Part shown: one piece after another, positions 34,501 through 43,129 of the stretch
How positions within the stretch are numbered: position 1 is the first letter of the stretch
Layout: every line of letters begins with the position of its first letter
NCBI RefSeq assembly: GCF_029784135.1
Contig: NC_073746.1
Coordinates: 185,633,983-185,697,982 of the forward strand
DNA: 64,000 nt
Reading direction: 5' to 3'
Source of the DNA: Toxorhynchites rutilus septentrionalis
Taxonomy: Eukaryota > Arthropoda > Insecta > Diptera > Culicidae
Translations under genes and position numbers: made by a program
The notes under the pieces: model-generated
Told to the model about the DNA's origin: nothing
What the model saw: the letters and a program-made list of their open reading frames with translations, nothing else
Database searches by the model: none

Positions 34501-37500
34501 TGTGCAAATATGTTTCCACGAATATTTACCCTTGATCCGGAGCGTCCAAATCGCAGACGTTGCGTAGGAGCCCGCTTTTCTTCTAGCAGAGCATTTTCAT
34601 TGAAAGATGACCACATTGGGTCATTACGACCGAAGCGTAGCCGGAGTTGTGGACTACGAATGGACTTCGTTTCCATCAATTCTTCCTGCGACATCTGCAA
34701 TATGAAATTTATGAAATAAAATGTATTTGTTCAGTTTTTTAATTGCAGACCCGTTCGTTATTGAGATTATGTAATTTAATTTAACTGATTTAACTAATTT
34801 AACTCATCTGGATGATCGGTATGCAACCGTCCCAAAATACAATTAAATCATTGAACATGAATATATATCCATACTCATACGCAGATATCATATAGCATAA
34901 CGTAACAGTTCAGACACTTACCTCATCTTGCAATGGTACCGAGGGATCACTGCGTCGTCCGAATCGTAATCTCAACGAAGGTGAGCGAGCCGCTTTACGT
35001 GTTATCTGATGGTCGGCATAGGGTACGGGTGCTACGTATTCCCGTTGTAGCAAAGAATCGTAAAGATTTTTCATGGATTCTGGTTTGAAATAATAAAAAT
35101 TAAAGACTTTCATTATATTTGTACTTAATGTTTGGTGTATGTAATATGTGTAAATAATTCGGCAGAGTATTTCTCAAGTCGGTATAACTCGTTTATACTT
35201 TTTCAAGTGTTTGTCAATTTGGGTGATACAACAAGCTGTTTCAATTCAAACGACGGCCGGCCACTGTTGTCATACCTGAGAATATCCACACCATATGGTA
35301 GTTTATTTAAACTATCTTTGATTTTTAACAGCATTTAACATCACTGTATTTTTACTGTGTTCGGGACTTCAAAAACCATAATAGAACGAGTTTTCACAGT
35401 GTCAGAATAATGCTTGTGACCCTTCTTGGCAGTTATGCTGGGGTGCCGTCAGACGAAAAGTGATTGACAGAAATAATTAGAATGATTAGAAAGAATAAAC
35501 TCGATATGAGAAAATCACAGTAAAATGATCGCGTCATAAGTCATTATTAAGGATGTGGTGTGTGAGCCGATTTCCGAGTACCATTCCTTATATGTTTTCA
35601 ATGTTTTCGTCAGTTGAGGAGGAGGAGGATATTCGTCCTTGACGTGGCAAATCGTTCATCTCTTCTCGGCCGACTTTGAATGCCTTATTCTCTTCATACA
35701 CTCGTGTTTTCGACATAGTTGAGTTATCAAATGTATATTGCACCCTTTTCAACGTTTCGACACAAAAAAATTGTTTGCAACACAAAATTTCACACAATAT
35801 CTTTGATCAATAGAATTTACCCATACCAAAAATACCTGAACAAAAGAATAACTGCTTCTAATGACGCTGTAAACAAAGTAAATGACAGATCACGCTCAAA
35901 ATTGATATCAAGACCGCTGACCATAGTACCAACGTAAAAAATAAAATTTTGAAAATGTTCAGCGGGATGATTTGAAGTTGCAAATTCCCAGTATATATTT
36001 GACAGAATGTGTGGTTCTTGAACTACTCTGAAGCTTTACCCATTTCATTTTTGTGAGGGATGGTACGTATTCTCTGTTCAGGTGATCATTGTATCATGGT
36101 CGGTTTCCTTACAGTGCATGGTTAACTTTATTGGGCTTGCATACTGTGCTTGGGCTCCCGAAAATGACAAATCTATTGTTTTCATTTTTTGTTTCAACAT
36201 TCTATGTTTAATATATGGATCAATACTGTGCGATCAATTCGCTTCAAGTAGCCAAGCATGTTCCGTTTTTTGGTTTTCAAATAGAGCATCTCTGAGCCCA
36301 TGTTTCTCAGGCAATGCAGCTTCAAGGTTCAGCCCATGTGTGGTTTTTCCCCTCAAAACTATGACCGATAGGGACCAATAGTTACAAAGTAAAAAATATG
36401 GGCTTTTTAGCAAATAAATAACTTTGAGGTTGGGTCCAACATTGATATTGTGCAAGCGCTTCCTGTTAAGTGCTTTCTCGCTCTTTCGGTGCAGGATAAA
36501 TGGAAAGCGCAGCAATAACGGCGCGGGACTCAACGTGTTAACTTTCACTTTTTTCTTTTTAATGATTTTTTATGTAGATGTATATCCTGGGGAAGTTCTG
36601 AACTTACTGTTCTACATAGGTAGATGGCATTTTTACAGCTTAATCTGCCGAATCAGTTCAAATGTTCTCTGTTATTTGCTTTTTGACGGAACCAAAATTT
36701 CACTCAAGAAAGATAAACTTCTGCAGAAATCTTTGTGACGTTAGATTCCTGCTACACGCAGCTGAAAGACGAAGGTATTGGAAATTCAGGAAACGTTTAT
36801 TCGAAATGTTAAAATTGTTTGCTGGTTTTAATAGTTATACCCTGTTATACCTAACTGCCTTGATATGAAACATTTTTTCATTTATGTTAGGTTGGGGAAA
36901 AAGTTATCCATTAATTTCTCGTTGGCTGGCTTTAGTGATTAATATCTCGCGTAATATCGATCATATAATTTCAAGTTTAGGCTCGTTGTAAAGGTTGTTT
37001 GTTTCACACTAAAAAAACTTCTGGTTGTTTTTTGTTTGTTCCATTCAGTTGTGAGTTACAGGGTGTTAACTATGGAGGTCAACAAAGAGAAAATTCGGTA
37101 CATTTTACACTTTTATTTTATACAAGCTTGACCCGGCAAACTTCATCCCGCCCAAAATTTGTTTTTTTTTGTTATCAATACCTTCAAACATTCACTTTTT
37201 ATTAATAAGCGCAAGTTCATGAGTCCAATCGCAGAACTGTTCATTGATTGATCTTTTAATCGATCCCGTTGAATTTACCTTTTACTATCAAATTCCTAGT
37301 ACTTCTACCAAAACTCTTCTATAGTTGGTGGATCACACCATTGAGGGAGATGGCGGTTCCTTCGGGTGAAGGAGGCCAGGATGATAGCTCAGGATTTTGG
37401 AATGTGGCTTGTTGGAAAATGGTTGATGGTTTATTCGCGATCTTTCATACTTGATAGTTGGAATAGGAATGGCATATATTATATTGGTAGAGATTGATTA

Positions 37501-40500
37501 GTATGCTGTGTTTGTTTGTATGCGTTCGGCTCACGTTATACTATGCATTGGGTTATGTGTTGGTTGTGATTGTGGTTGTGGAAGGATGGCTTGGATGTGG
37601 AAAAAGGATTGAAAATTTGGAAGCGAAACTACATTTTTGACACTTGCTCCACTTTCGCGCTGTCGGTCGCGAACAACAGTGATCATCAGATTATTTTCAG
37701 ACACAATTCTCGTTCAAGATTTTTCAACCACTTGCAAATAACATGTTTCTCCGTAACATGGAATAAATGTTTGATATAGGAAATATGATAGAATAAAGAC
37801 AGATCCCTCCGCTCTTCTCCCCTTAGAGATGGGGGAGGAGTGTCTATTCATCATAGAAACGTTTCGTGCCCCCTAAAATCTTCACATGCCAAATTTGGCT
37901 CCATTTGCTTGATTAGTTTTCGAGTTATGCAGGAATTTGTTTTTCATTTGTATGACAGCTCATCCTAAGAGAGGGGGGAGGAGTATCGAACCACCACAGA
38001 AACATTTATTGCTTTCTAAAACCTCCACATGTCAAATTTGGTTTCGTTTGCTTGATTAGATCTCGAGTTATGCAGAAATTTGTGTTTCATTTGTATGGCA
38101 GCCCCCTTCCCCCCTCAGAGAGACGGGAGGAGTGTCTATTCACCATAGAAACGTTTTGTGTCCCCTAAAATCTTCGCATGTCAAATTTGGCATTTTTTGA
38201 TTAGTTTTCGAGATAGGCAGAAATTTGTCTTTCATTTGTATGGCAGCTCCCCCTTAGAGAGTGGAGTGGAGTGTCTAACTACATTGAAAACATTTATTGC
38301 GCCCTAAAACTTCCATATACCATATACCGTATTTATTTTATCCATTTTTGGTTTTGTTTGCTTGATTAATTCTCGAGTAATGCAGAAATTTATGTTTCAT
38401 TTGTATGGCAGCCCCCCTAAGAGAGGGAGGAGAAGTATCTAACCACAACAGAATCATTTATTGCACTCTAAAACCTCCACATGCCGAATTTGGTTTCGTT
38501 TGCTTGATTAATTCTCGAGTAATGTAGAAATTTGTGTTTCATTTGTATGGCAGAGAGGAGGGATGGGTCTCAAACTATCATGAAAACCTTCTCCGGCCCC
38601 AAAAACCCCTACATACAAATTTTCATGTCGATCGGTTCAGTCAGAAATCCATTTATATATAATTAAAAATTTGTTTTTTCGAAAAAAAATCCAATACACT
38701 AAATTATGATCTCTACTGTCAACAAATGGACCGTTTAATGCTAGCGATTGACCAGAAATGTTCAGAATTGGCCAACAGTAGAGGCGTTGTGTTCCATCAG
38801 GACAACGCAAGGCCTAACAATTCTGAGAGCTTGATTGGGATGTTTTAATGCATCCACCATATAGTTCGGACCTGGTACCAAACCATTATCACCTTTTTCT
38901 CGCATTGGAAAATTTCCAGAGTGATAATAAATTGGGATCAATAGAAGATTGTAAAAATCTGTTCTTATGGTTTTTCGTTAATAAGTACCAAAACTTCTAT
39001 GATAGAGACATCATGAAGCTAAATTTAGAAGGGCAACAAATTTTCCAACAAAACGGTGTATATTTGACCCGAATAGGACAATCTGATGTATATTAAAAAT
39101 AGGTTTGAATTTCACCCAAAAATAATGGATTACTTTTTCCCCAATCTAATTAGATACGGCACAGGTTGAACACGTATAAACTTTAGAAAATGAAAAAAAC
39201 AAAGCACAAAGCTGAACTTGAATGAAAAAAATGTTGTAGTTTGTGTAATTCATATTTTTTAGTTGTTTTAACGAAACAATAAATTTCAAATATGTTTTAC
39301 GTAATTACAACACGAAGTTTGGTTTTCCTATAAAACCCTTTGTAAAAAAAGTCGGATATAATGACTTTCTCACATGCATAAGGACATATTTACATAAAAA
39401 CGGTTTTTTAACAAAACGATGTCATTATAAACGGATTCCACTGTATATATCGCATTTCTCTCTTGTAGGTTGAGTTCACTTACATGAAATGGGATTCGTT
39501 CCATACCGAGTATATGATTGGTCTATATACTCTTTGAATTAGTAGAGAATGTTTTTGTTGATTGATTGTTGAGAGTGTTGATCAGTTGAAATGAAAAATA
39601 CTAATGTTACGTAAGTTTTATTTATTTATTCATTTTTTCGTCAGACAAATGTAGAATATACATTTATATAATGATGTTACTATGCTTTTTTGGTTAAATT
39701 TTATTCCTATGGTACATGTTTCTTTTTAACTGTTTTTTTATTGATTGTGGTGTCAATTATTTCGCCGTGCTGATTTAATATACGCATCATGCAATTGATA
39801 GGGGCGTTGTTTGTATAATTTGTTCTGAATGTTTTGGTTAGAAACAAATTGCCTGTCCTTAGTTGACGCCCAGGTACATAATAGCATTTGTAGTAATTCA
39901 GCTGACTGTACTGTTTCGAAATTAGGTCATCAACAAAAGAAAGCATTGCAAGCATTTACGGTGTTCTTTTAGTGCTTGGATGTTTCTGAGCATGCAGGTT
40001 CCTCATATGAATGAAGTGGGAATGAGGTCCAGTTCAGTTTACGAAGTGCAAATGAAAGAAACTGTTTTTGGACTGGCTCAATGCGTTTGACAGAAATTGT
40101 CACACTAGTTATGTAACGGGTGTTAAATAAAAAATGAGAATTTTTTCAATACCTTTCAGTAACTCAAATAAAGAGCGTAAAATTTTCTTTCTCCAAGAAA
40201 ATTGCTTTTTGGGCTCCCTAGAAACAGTAGGCGTGTTTGGTTTTGCTAGTTTCAATTCAGTCAAAGCAAAGATGGCATCGAAACAGCACGTGCTCCGCAA
40301 ACGCATTGTACGGTACTACGAATCGCATTTCCAGCAAGGAAAAAAGTTCACGGTGACACATTTTAAGGAAGAAAATGTACCTGTCAGTACGGTATATCGT
40401 ATCCTGGGTTCCCTGAACGTAGAGCGAAAAGTCGGAAGAGGTCGTCCGGTGACGATAATGACGAAGCAGAGGAAGACATCTTTAAAGAAGCTGTTTGACA

Positions 40501-43129
40501 ACAAGGACGCAACCAGCCTGCGTGACGCCGGTCGGAAATATGGCTGCTCCCACGTATTGATCCATCGGACCCTCAAGATGGAAGGAATCGTCTGCAGGAA
40601 GAAGACGAGGTCGCCGGAGTACACGGAGGAGCAGATTGAGACGGTTAAATCACAATGTCGGTGGATGACCAAAAAATACCGCGGGACGTTTTTCGTTCTG
40701 GACGACGAAAGCTATTTTCCGCTGTCCAAAACGCATATTCCAGGAAATGATAATTACTACTCCAGCGACAAGTCATCCACACCACCTGAAGTGAAATACA
40801 AGTTCAAGCTCAAGTGTGAAAAAAGGTTTTGTTGTACATCGCCATTTCCGACCGGGGCATTTCAAAGCCTTGGTTTAAGCAGAGCGGTCTGGCAATCAAC
40901 CAACAAATCTATCGAGAAGAGTGCCTCGATAAAATCCTGCTGCCGTTCCTGAACGAGCATCACGCGGATGGGAAGTACGTCTTCTGGCCGGACAAGGCGT
41001 CTTCCCATTACGCCAAGAAGACGCTGGCGTATCTTGAGGAGAAAAAGATACCGTTCGTGCCGAAAGATCGTAACCCAACAAACTTGCCCCAGTGCCGCCC
41101 AATAGAGGATTTCTTTGAACTCACTCAGTGCCCTACTGTATAAAAACAATTGGAGGGCCAAGGACACGAAGCAATTGACTACAAGAATCCGGAAGTGTAT
41201 CCGGAAAATGGACGTAAGTGCCGTACAACGTTCTTGTGAGAGCATCGCGACAAAGTTGCGTCGAGCATCAGACCACGGCCCTTACTCAAACGTTCACTGA
41301 CATTTTTTTGAAGAAAATACATTATGTTACATTAATACTGAAATCGATGAAAAAAAAATTTTTTATATGTGATTGAAAAAATTCTCATTTTTTATTTAAC
41401 ACCCGTTATTACAGAGTTGTAGTGCTCTATGAATGTGAATTTACAGTCGAGGATGACGTCTTGAGCTCTAACTATTTCGCATTTTTCTACATTTTGCTTG
41501 CTTCGAATAGTTTAAGAATGCCAGAGATAATGGCAATACTTTGAGAATTGTGTTAGATTTAGCGCCTGATTTAAAGATAGGTACCAAAAAAGATTTCATT
41601 TTCCATTTTCTGGGAATATTCCAGTTTGTAGTGACATATTAGAAATGCAAGTAAGGAAAGGGTGAGTTCCTCAGCCAGGTTCTTCAGGAATGCAGGTGCT
41701 ATTCCGTCAGGTCCTTTCATTCTGCGTATTTTCTTTAATGCATGGAATATTTCTTGTTGCGTAAGATAATTCACCGATATGTCATTCGCATATTCCGCTA
41801 AATGAAAAGTAGTCCCGATCGCAATTTTCTTCGGAAAATGTGGTATATACTTCCCGGAAGAAATTTGCAATCTCGAATTTCGAAGAATTCCCCACATTTT
41901 GCATCTGCAATTGAGCATTAAACTAAATAGAACATTTGCTGGCTTAATTTTTTCAGCTTGCTTTCTTCGGCACAAATTCTGATATTATATTATTCAGAAA
42001 TCCGTGAAGAATATGTACAAATAAGTTGGCCTCTCCTTCACTGTTTAAGTTTGCCATTCTATGGCTTGTAGACTAGATTTGATTGCTTCAAAGTTCGCCT
42101 TGTTGTATACCGGTACTTCCTCATACTCCCAGTCGATGGGCAATTGTCTGTTATGTATAAAGATTGATTATTCAGTTGCTGTGTGAAATTTTTCATTCTC
42201 CAAAGGAGAGACATGGACTCATGCACATAAAAGTCGTCGGTGATGTAAGTGAATAAAAGGTCTAAATAATAATTCTGGGAATTTTTCACATGATTTATTT
42301 TATTAAGACCGAGATGTGCAATATCGTTAAATAGAAAATGAAAGTAGAATGCATTCATTATCGTTATCGGGAATGAAGTCTACTTTATTTTGATTGAAGT
42401 CGCCATAGATATGCCATTTCACTCCTGGTTCTAGTTTTACTGCTATTCGATTTGCTGTTTGAATAAATAATTCATAGGAAATTTTATGTGCATGTTCAGG
42501 TGGGAAATACAAAGAAGCAAGTTTGTGTTCTTTACCAGCTATTGATGATTTTGTTCATACATTCATACATACATACATCCAAATTCTTTATGTTTCTCGG
42601 TCATAAGTTCTTCAGAATTATTAACATTAATTAACATTAATGGCAATGAGGACCTTTCCTCCGGACTTCTTATGAGACAATGATAAGTTGCGGTCGTGCC
42701 GAAATACGTTGAAATTATTTTAAAAAAAATCTTCGCTTCTTACGCTTTCGCCCTTTCGCCTTCAGTTGCAAGAATTACAATGAAAGAAGTGGGTAAAAGA
42801 TTTAGATGAATTTCCTTCATTTTTGCTAGGCTTTTCATACGGTTGAAGTTTTGACAATATATCATTTCAACTTGAACAAATTTCCTCTGTGATCAAAAGT
42901 ATTAATTTTTAGTGAAAATAACTATCAATCTAATTTTCATCATAACTATATCAAAACTAACGAAATGAAAAAAAACAGCCTTATATTATGAAAGGAAAAA
43001 TAAAAAAAAGGAATCCAGAATCCTGTTTTATCACTCACCGTCAGCATTACTCGTTGGTTCAGACATTAAACCGCTTGTCCCCAGCACGAGCAGTAAACTT
43101 AACGTTGTAAAGTTTATTCGGTACATGTT
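19523..43129 (-). CDS. sNPF: Short neuropeptide F precursor, five coding exons
   Basis: The coding join is complement of 43126-43039, 35079-34922, 34694-34530, 34470-34276 and 19570-19523. It gives 217 residues, with phases 1,0,0,0 all agreeing. A hydrophobic signal peptide (LSLLLVLGTSG) is followed by four amidation cassettes: RSPSLRLRFGRR, SIRSPQLRLRFGR, APTQRLRFGR and LIRAPQLRLRFGR. Three of the four begin after K, KR or R sites. The first is preceded by TRKAA. The Gly is the amide donor, and GR or GRR is the cleavage site. Known in insects: sNPFs are secreted and act on a neuropeptide Y-like GPCR in feeding, hormone control and circadian signalling. Linker text such as SDPSVPLQDE and MWSSFNENALLEE closely resembles mosquito precursors. 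Mosquito precursors usually have a C-terminal RLRW copy, but here it reads RLRF. The gene spans 23.6 kb because of two transposon-filled introns. Confidence 0.88.
19571..20402. other. sNPF last intron, proximal part
   Basis: Nothing coding recognised. A pair of related words, CGTTCGGAAATCCACCCAGTT (20170) and GAACGGAAATCTACTCAATT (20280), suggests old repeat sequence. Confidence 0.35.
20403..20680 (+). repeat. Dispersed repeat, copy A
   Basis: Shares an extended diverged block with 21534-21782: ATTAAAGATTCC, then AAGGCCAAA, AACTCTTTTCGTTTGGAGGT and AAATAATCTGTCA, in the same order. It contains a CA/CACG microsatellite (20521-20548). No known family. Confidence 0.6.
20940..21230. other. sNPF intron, unassigned
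   Basis: A minus-strand frame of 71 codons (21155-20940) has no recognised match. It sits between the two copies of the dispersed repeat and may be part of that element. Confidence 0.3.
21285..21460. mobile_element. Foldback MITE with CACATTAGGCGGATTCGCC arms
   Basis: The arms TGTCACATTAGGCGGATTCG (from 21285) and the near-perfect complement ending at 21460 give about 38 bp of stem in a 176 bp element. It is markedly G+C-rich at its ends relative to the surroundings. Confidence 0.7.
21534..21782 (+). repeat. Dispersed repeat, copy B
   Basis: Same block order as 20403-20680 with small deletions, about 1.1 kb away in direct orientation. Confidence 0.6.
23314..23324 (+). other. Primer-binding site, tRNA-Lys type
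   Basis: TGGCGCCCAAC is the complement of the 3' end of insect tRNA-Lys(CUU). It lies just after the presumed LTR end (ATTACAAAT). Confidence 0.65.
23443..24215 (+). pseudogene. Degenerate gag of the nested LTR element
   Basis: One frame from ATG 23443, broken by a TGA and a TAA, then open from 23704. It includes KTRLVHYFTRARRVKEFVEI and a charged linker rich in Asn, Glu and Ser. No CCHC knuckle remains. The final ten or so codons of the open frame (after about 24220) belong to mariner, not gag. Confidence 0.55.
24897..25552. repeat. sNPF intron with a small dispersed repeat
   Basis: 24981-25077 shares the blocks GATATTGTGCAA, ATGGAAAGCGCAG and CTCAACGTGTTAA with 36424-36541 in the same order. 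The remainder is unassigned. Minus-strand frames of 89 and 70 codons look random. Confidence 0.4.
25555..26410 (+). mobile_element. DD37E transposon family B, internally deleted copy
   Basis: Ends ACGGGTGTTCAATAAAAAAT and its complement, with TA on both sides (25553-25554, 26411-26412). The internal frame starts MASKQQARRERVVRFFETRE at 25710, then jumps to a fused C-terminal part (AEIFAAPISAWEVRLLVGQA, LPQCRPIEDFFGFLSALAYK, ending GPFANIH). Compared with the 1.29 kb copy at 40116-41406, about 430 bp of the centre is missing, including the first catalytic Asp. Confidence 0.85.
26452..26590. repeat. Small imperfect inverted repeat
   Basis: GAGAACACTGAAGTTTGACT (26453) and GTCAAACTTCGGCACTCTC (26572-26590) are near complements, making a 139 bp foldback. 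No target duplication seen. The flank to 27206 shows nothing recognisable. Confidence 0.4.
27209..28505 (-). mobile_element. DD37E transposon family A, defective copy
   Basis: 1297 bp with ends AAGGGTGTGTCACATCAAAT and TA on both sides (27207-27208, 28506-28507). The transposase reads right to left. It differs from the intact copy at 30298-31601 by a few substitutions. One makes a TAG at codon 20 (in HFEN-stop-ELSHR). A shorter A-run near codon 311 shifts the frame, so the protein would end in NYNLTLYRTLWTG instead of the GLGLEV end. MDDET, IFWPD and RPIEKYW motifs are intact. Confidence 0.92.
28556..29086. mobile_element. piggyBac-like MITE (TTAA flanks)
   Basis: The flanks are TTAA (28552-28555 and 29087-29090). 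The ends are CCCTTTCA and TGAAAGGG. A TTAA duplication with CCC ends is the piggyBac signature. Noncoding, with a poly(A) run and several internal TTATTAT tracts. Confidence 0.75.
29091..30295. other. sNPF intron between the two DD37E copies
   Basis: A+T-rich, nothing recognisable. It is the spacer separating two inverted copies of one transposon, so it could be inverted by recombination between them (inference). Confidence 0.4.
30298..31601 (+). mobile_element. DD37E transposon family A, intact copy
   Basis: 1304 bp bounded by AAGGGTGTGTCACATCAAAT and its complement, TA on both sides (30296-30297, 31602-31603). TIR homology extends through GCATCACGGAAAAAACGCTG and TAGAAATT. It holds one uninterrupted transposase frame. 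It belongs to the Tc1/mariner superfamily, ITmD37E-type, known from mosquitoes. Confidence 0.93.
30450..31472 (+). CDS. DD37E (ITmD37E-type) transposase, intact
   Basis: 340 residues from the ATG 30450 with no internal stop. Residues 20-45 (HRDIGKMLGIVQSTVSRVLK) form a helix-turn-helix. A second HTH-like part (SSVRDVANKRNLSSSFVQRT) lies at about 82-101. The catalytic triad is Asp147/148 in VMDDET, Asp241 in IFWPDLAS and Glu279 in LRPIEKYW. Exactly 37 residues lie between the last two, which defines DD37E. The length fits the family (about 340). Predicted role: cut-and-paste transposition of elements carrying the matching TIRs, inserting at TA. A run of 12 A at 31378-31389 near the C-terminus is slippage-prone and is where the sister copy is frameshifted. 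Whether it is active is untested. Confidence 0.9.
   Translation: MSSNEKERRELILCTHFENPELSHRDIGKMLGIVQSTVSRVLKRYFENLTIDRKVKNGKNGCSVSEKDHKRVVKQFRRDPRSSVRDVANKRNLSSSFVQRTKQREGLRTYKVQEAPNRDERQNMVGKTRARKLYTEMLTKPHCLVMDDETYVKADFRQLPGLLFFSAEDKFSVPEEIRKQKLSKFAKKYMVWQAICSCGKRSAPFVMTGTVNGQVYLKECLQKRLPPLLKQHEGPTIFWPDLASYHYSKDVLEWYEANVVTFVPKEMNPPNAPELRPIEKYWAILKQALRKNPKVVKSEADFKRKWISVQKKKIIQPDVVQNLMDGVKRKVRAYGLGLEV
31604..32025. other. sNPF intron, unassigned
   Basis: Contains a 40 bp direct-repeat pair around TTTTTTTCAATAAGCATACC and TGTCATGTTTTTTTCAATGAG (about 31885-31975). Nothing else. Confidence 0.3.
32026..32795 (-). mobile_element. DD37E transposon family C, old truncated relic
   Basis: The 5' TIR is on the right: AAGGGTGCACCGTTTAAAAT reading left from 32795, TA at 32796-32797. 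Minus-strand frames show VARKLQVSKTFVQNP with RVGLRTFNVQKTPNSDEKQN, RRARKLYDQMLTKPH, and VKADFNQIPGNLYV. They are clearly related to family A but diverged, with frameshifts. The homology stops near 32050 before the second catalytic Asp, so the 3' half is absent. Confidence 0.8.
32970..33735 (+). mobile_element. Ty3/gypsy RT-RNase H fragment split by a MITE
   Basis: Left part 32979-33085: ERPVIFASCTLLYTEC and LVIVFCLRHFQ, the RT connection segment. After a 0.53 kb MITE the frame resumes at 33625: YGWKFTLITDHELLELIIDP then KDVPTLVAAKIQ, the start of gypsy-type RNase H with its catalytic Asp in TDH. It stops soon after. Relic. Confidence 0.7.
33085..33616. mobile_element. hAT-like MITE, copy 2
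   Basis: Same ends as 15703-16173 (CCAGTGTTGCC with GGCAACACTGG) and the same TACAGATTT subterminal words. The left 10 bp (CAGTGTTGCC) is doubled. It separates two parts of a gypsy frame. An 8 bp duplication is not clear here. Confidence 0.78.
33736..34275. other. sNPF intron, unassigned
   Basis: Sequence between the gypsy relic and sNPF exon 4. I see nothing supportable in it. Confidence 0.35.
34276..34470 (-). CDS. sNPF: sNPF exon 4
   Basis: Phase 0 at both ends. Minus-strand acceptor TCCAACAG ends at 34471, donor GTAAGT starts at 34275. It encodes FQSENVLDQR then LIRAPQLRLRFGR and a spacer SDPSWIIFNEHKLNANRF, ending in ESESE. The acceptor lacks a strong pyrimidine tract. It is chosen because the nearer TTAG would put the peptide out of frame. 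Confidence 0.82.
34530..34694 (-). CDS. sNPF: sNPF exon 3
   Basis: 55 codons, phase 0 at both ends. Acceptor ATATTGCAG ends at 34695, donor GTAAAT starts at 34529. It carries two cassettes: TKSIRSPQLRLRFGR and EEKRAPTQRLRFGR, separated by NDPMWSSFNENALLEE. Confidence 0.9.
34922..35079 (-). CDS. sNPF: sNPF exon 2
   Basis: Acceptor TTTCAAACCAG ends at 35080, donor GTAAGT starts at 34921. The split codon joins exon 1's G to AA. It encodes ESMKNLYDSLLQREYVAPVP, then KAARSPSLRLRFGRR and SDPSVPLQDE. Confidence 0.9.
35080..36423. other. sNPF first intron, 3' portion
   Basis: No coding or repeat structure I can support over about 1.3 kb. There is a short GAG/CTC-rich patch near 35615-35632. Confidence 0.35.
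36424..36541 (+). repeat. Small dispersed repeat (see 24981-25077)
   Basis: Same ordered blocks as 24981-25077: GATATTGTGCAAGCGCT, TAAATGGAAAGCGCAG, GACTCAACGTGTTAAC. Possibly the end of a TTAA-type element. Confidence 0.45.
36890..39146 (+). mobile_element. Second mariner element split by a tandem-repeat element
   Basis: The ends GGTTGGGGAAAAAGTTATCC (36890) and the near-complement at 39121-39146 have TA on each side. The N-terminus starts at 37071 (MEVNKEKIRYILHFYF) and is interrupted at about 37120. The transposase resumes at about 38699 with LNYDLYCQQMDRLMLAIDQK, then VVFHQDNARP, and after a 1 bp shift WDVLMHPPYSSDLVPNHYHL and the stop at 39094. The middle 120 or so residues, with the first catalytic Asp, are missing. 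Confidence 0.82.
37121..38695 (-). mobile_element. Tandem-repeat-bearing dispersed element, copy 1
   Basis: Inserted in the mariner above. It holds five imperfect units of about 140-166 bp (37790-38600), each with TTGTATGGCAGC, GGGAGGAG, CCTAAAA and a TTGCTTGATTA box. It ends at CGATCGGTTCAGTCAGAAAT near 38625-38648. The left part (from 37121, TACAAGCTTGACCCGGCAAA) is unique sequence. A second copy in the opposite orientation is at 55738-56575. No coding capacity, class unknown. Confidence 0.7.
39150..39600. other. sNPF intron, unassigned
   Basis: A+T-rich spacer between the mariner and the LINE relic. Nothing recognised. Confidence 0.35.
40116..41406 (+). mobile_element. DD37E transposon family B, near full-length
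   Basis: 1291 bp with ends ACGGGTGTTAAATAAAAAAT and its complement, TA at 40114-40115 and 41407-41408. It landed inside the LINE relic at 39600-42540, so it is younger than that LINE. Confidence 0.92.
40272..41300 (+). pseudogene. DD37E family B transposase with two frameshifts
   Basis: Starts MASKQHVLRKRIVRYYESHF. Motifs in order: HTH region to about residue 110 (SLRDAGRKYGCSHVLIHRTL), first Asp in FVLDDESYF, second in VFWPDKASSHY and Glu in CRPIEDFF, again with 37 residues between the last two. One base is lost near 40828, after an A-run, and the frame is restored near 41117, after which LLYKNNWRAKDTKQLTTRIR leads to the stop. So it was recently intact but is now broken. Confidence 0.88.
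42541..43038. other. sNPF first intron, 5' end
   Basis: Nothing coding. A short CATA microsatellite lies at about 42560-42578. The intron starts at the donor GTGAGT (43038 reading left). Confidence 0.4.
43039..43129 (-). CDS. sNPF: sNPF exon 1, signal peptide
   Basis: ATG at 43126-43124. It encodes MYRINFTTLSLLLVLGTSGL and MSEPTSNAD, a typical secretory signal with a hydrophobic LLLVLG core. Donor CG|GTGAGT, phase 1. Just upstream, minus-strand CTATTTGCAG|AAC looks like an acceptor, so at least one 5' UTR exon probably lies to the right. I could not locate it. Confidence 0.8.

Larger units (their letters stand above)
39600..42540 (-). mobile_element. Decayed LINE interrupted by a DD37E transposon
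   Basis: Read right to left: an endonuclease part (MYFPPEHAHKISYELF, HIYGDFNQNKVDF at about 42510-42360; HVKNSQNYYLDLLFTYI). Then the RT start LKKIRRMKGPDGIAPAFLKN at about 41735. A further segment DVILDCKFTFIEHYNSVI at about 41470-41410 lies against the transposon. On the other side, about 40110-39600, is the C-terminus (RIEPVQKQFLSFALRKLNWT, FRTNYTNNAPINCMMRILNQ). Most of the RT is deleted, and frames are broken. Jockey-like, similar to 4160-4825. Confidence 0.75.

Noticed and set aside
34449..34529. Extension of sNPF exon 3 through VNIRGNIFAHAHYSMNIS
   Set aside because: A donor (GTAAAT) at 34529 fits phase 0 and exon 4. The extension is intron read-through, although an unspliced isoform cannot be excluded.
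37790..38600. Satellite DNA array
   Set aside because: Units are few, diverged and confined to an element with defined ends that occurs elsewhere in inverse orientation, so it is a dispersed element rather than a satellite.
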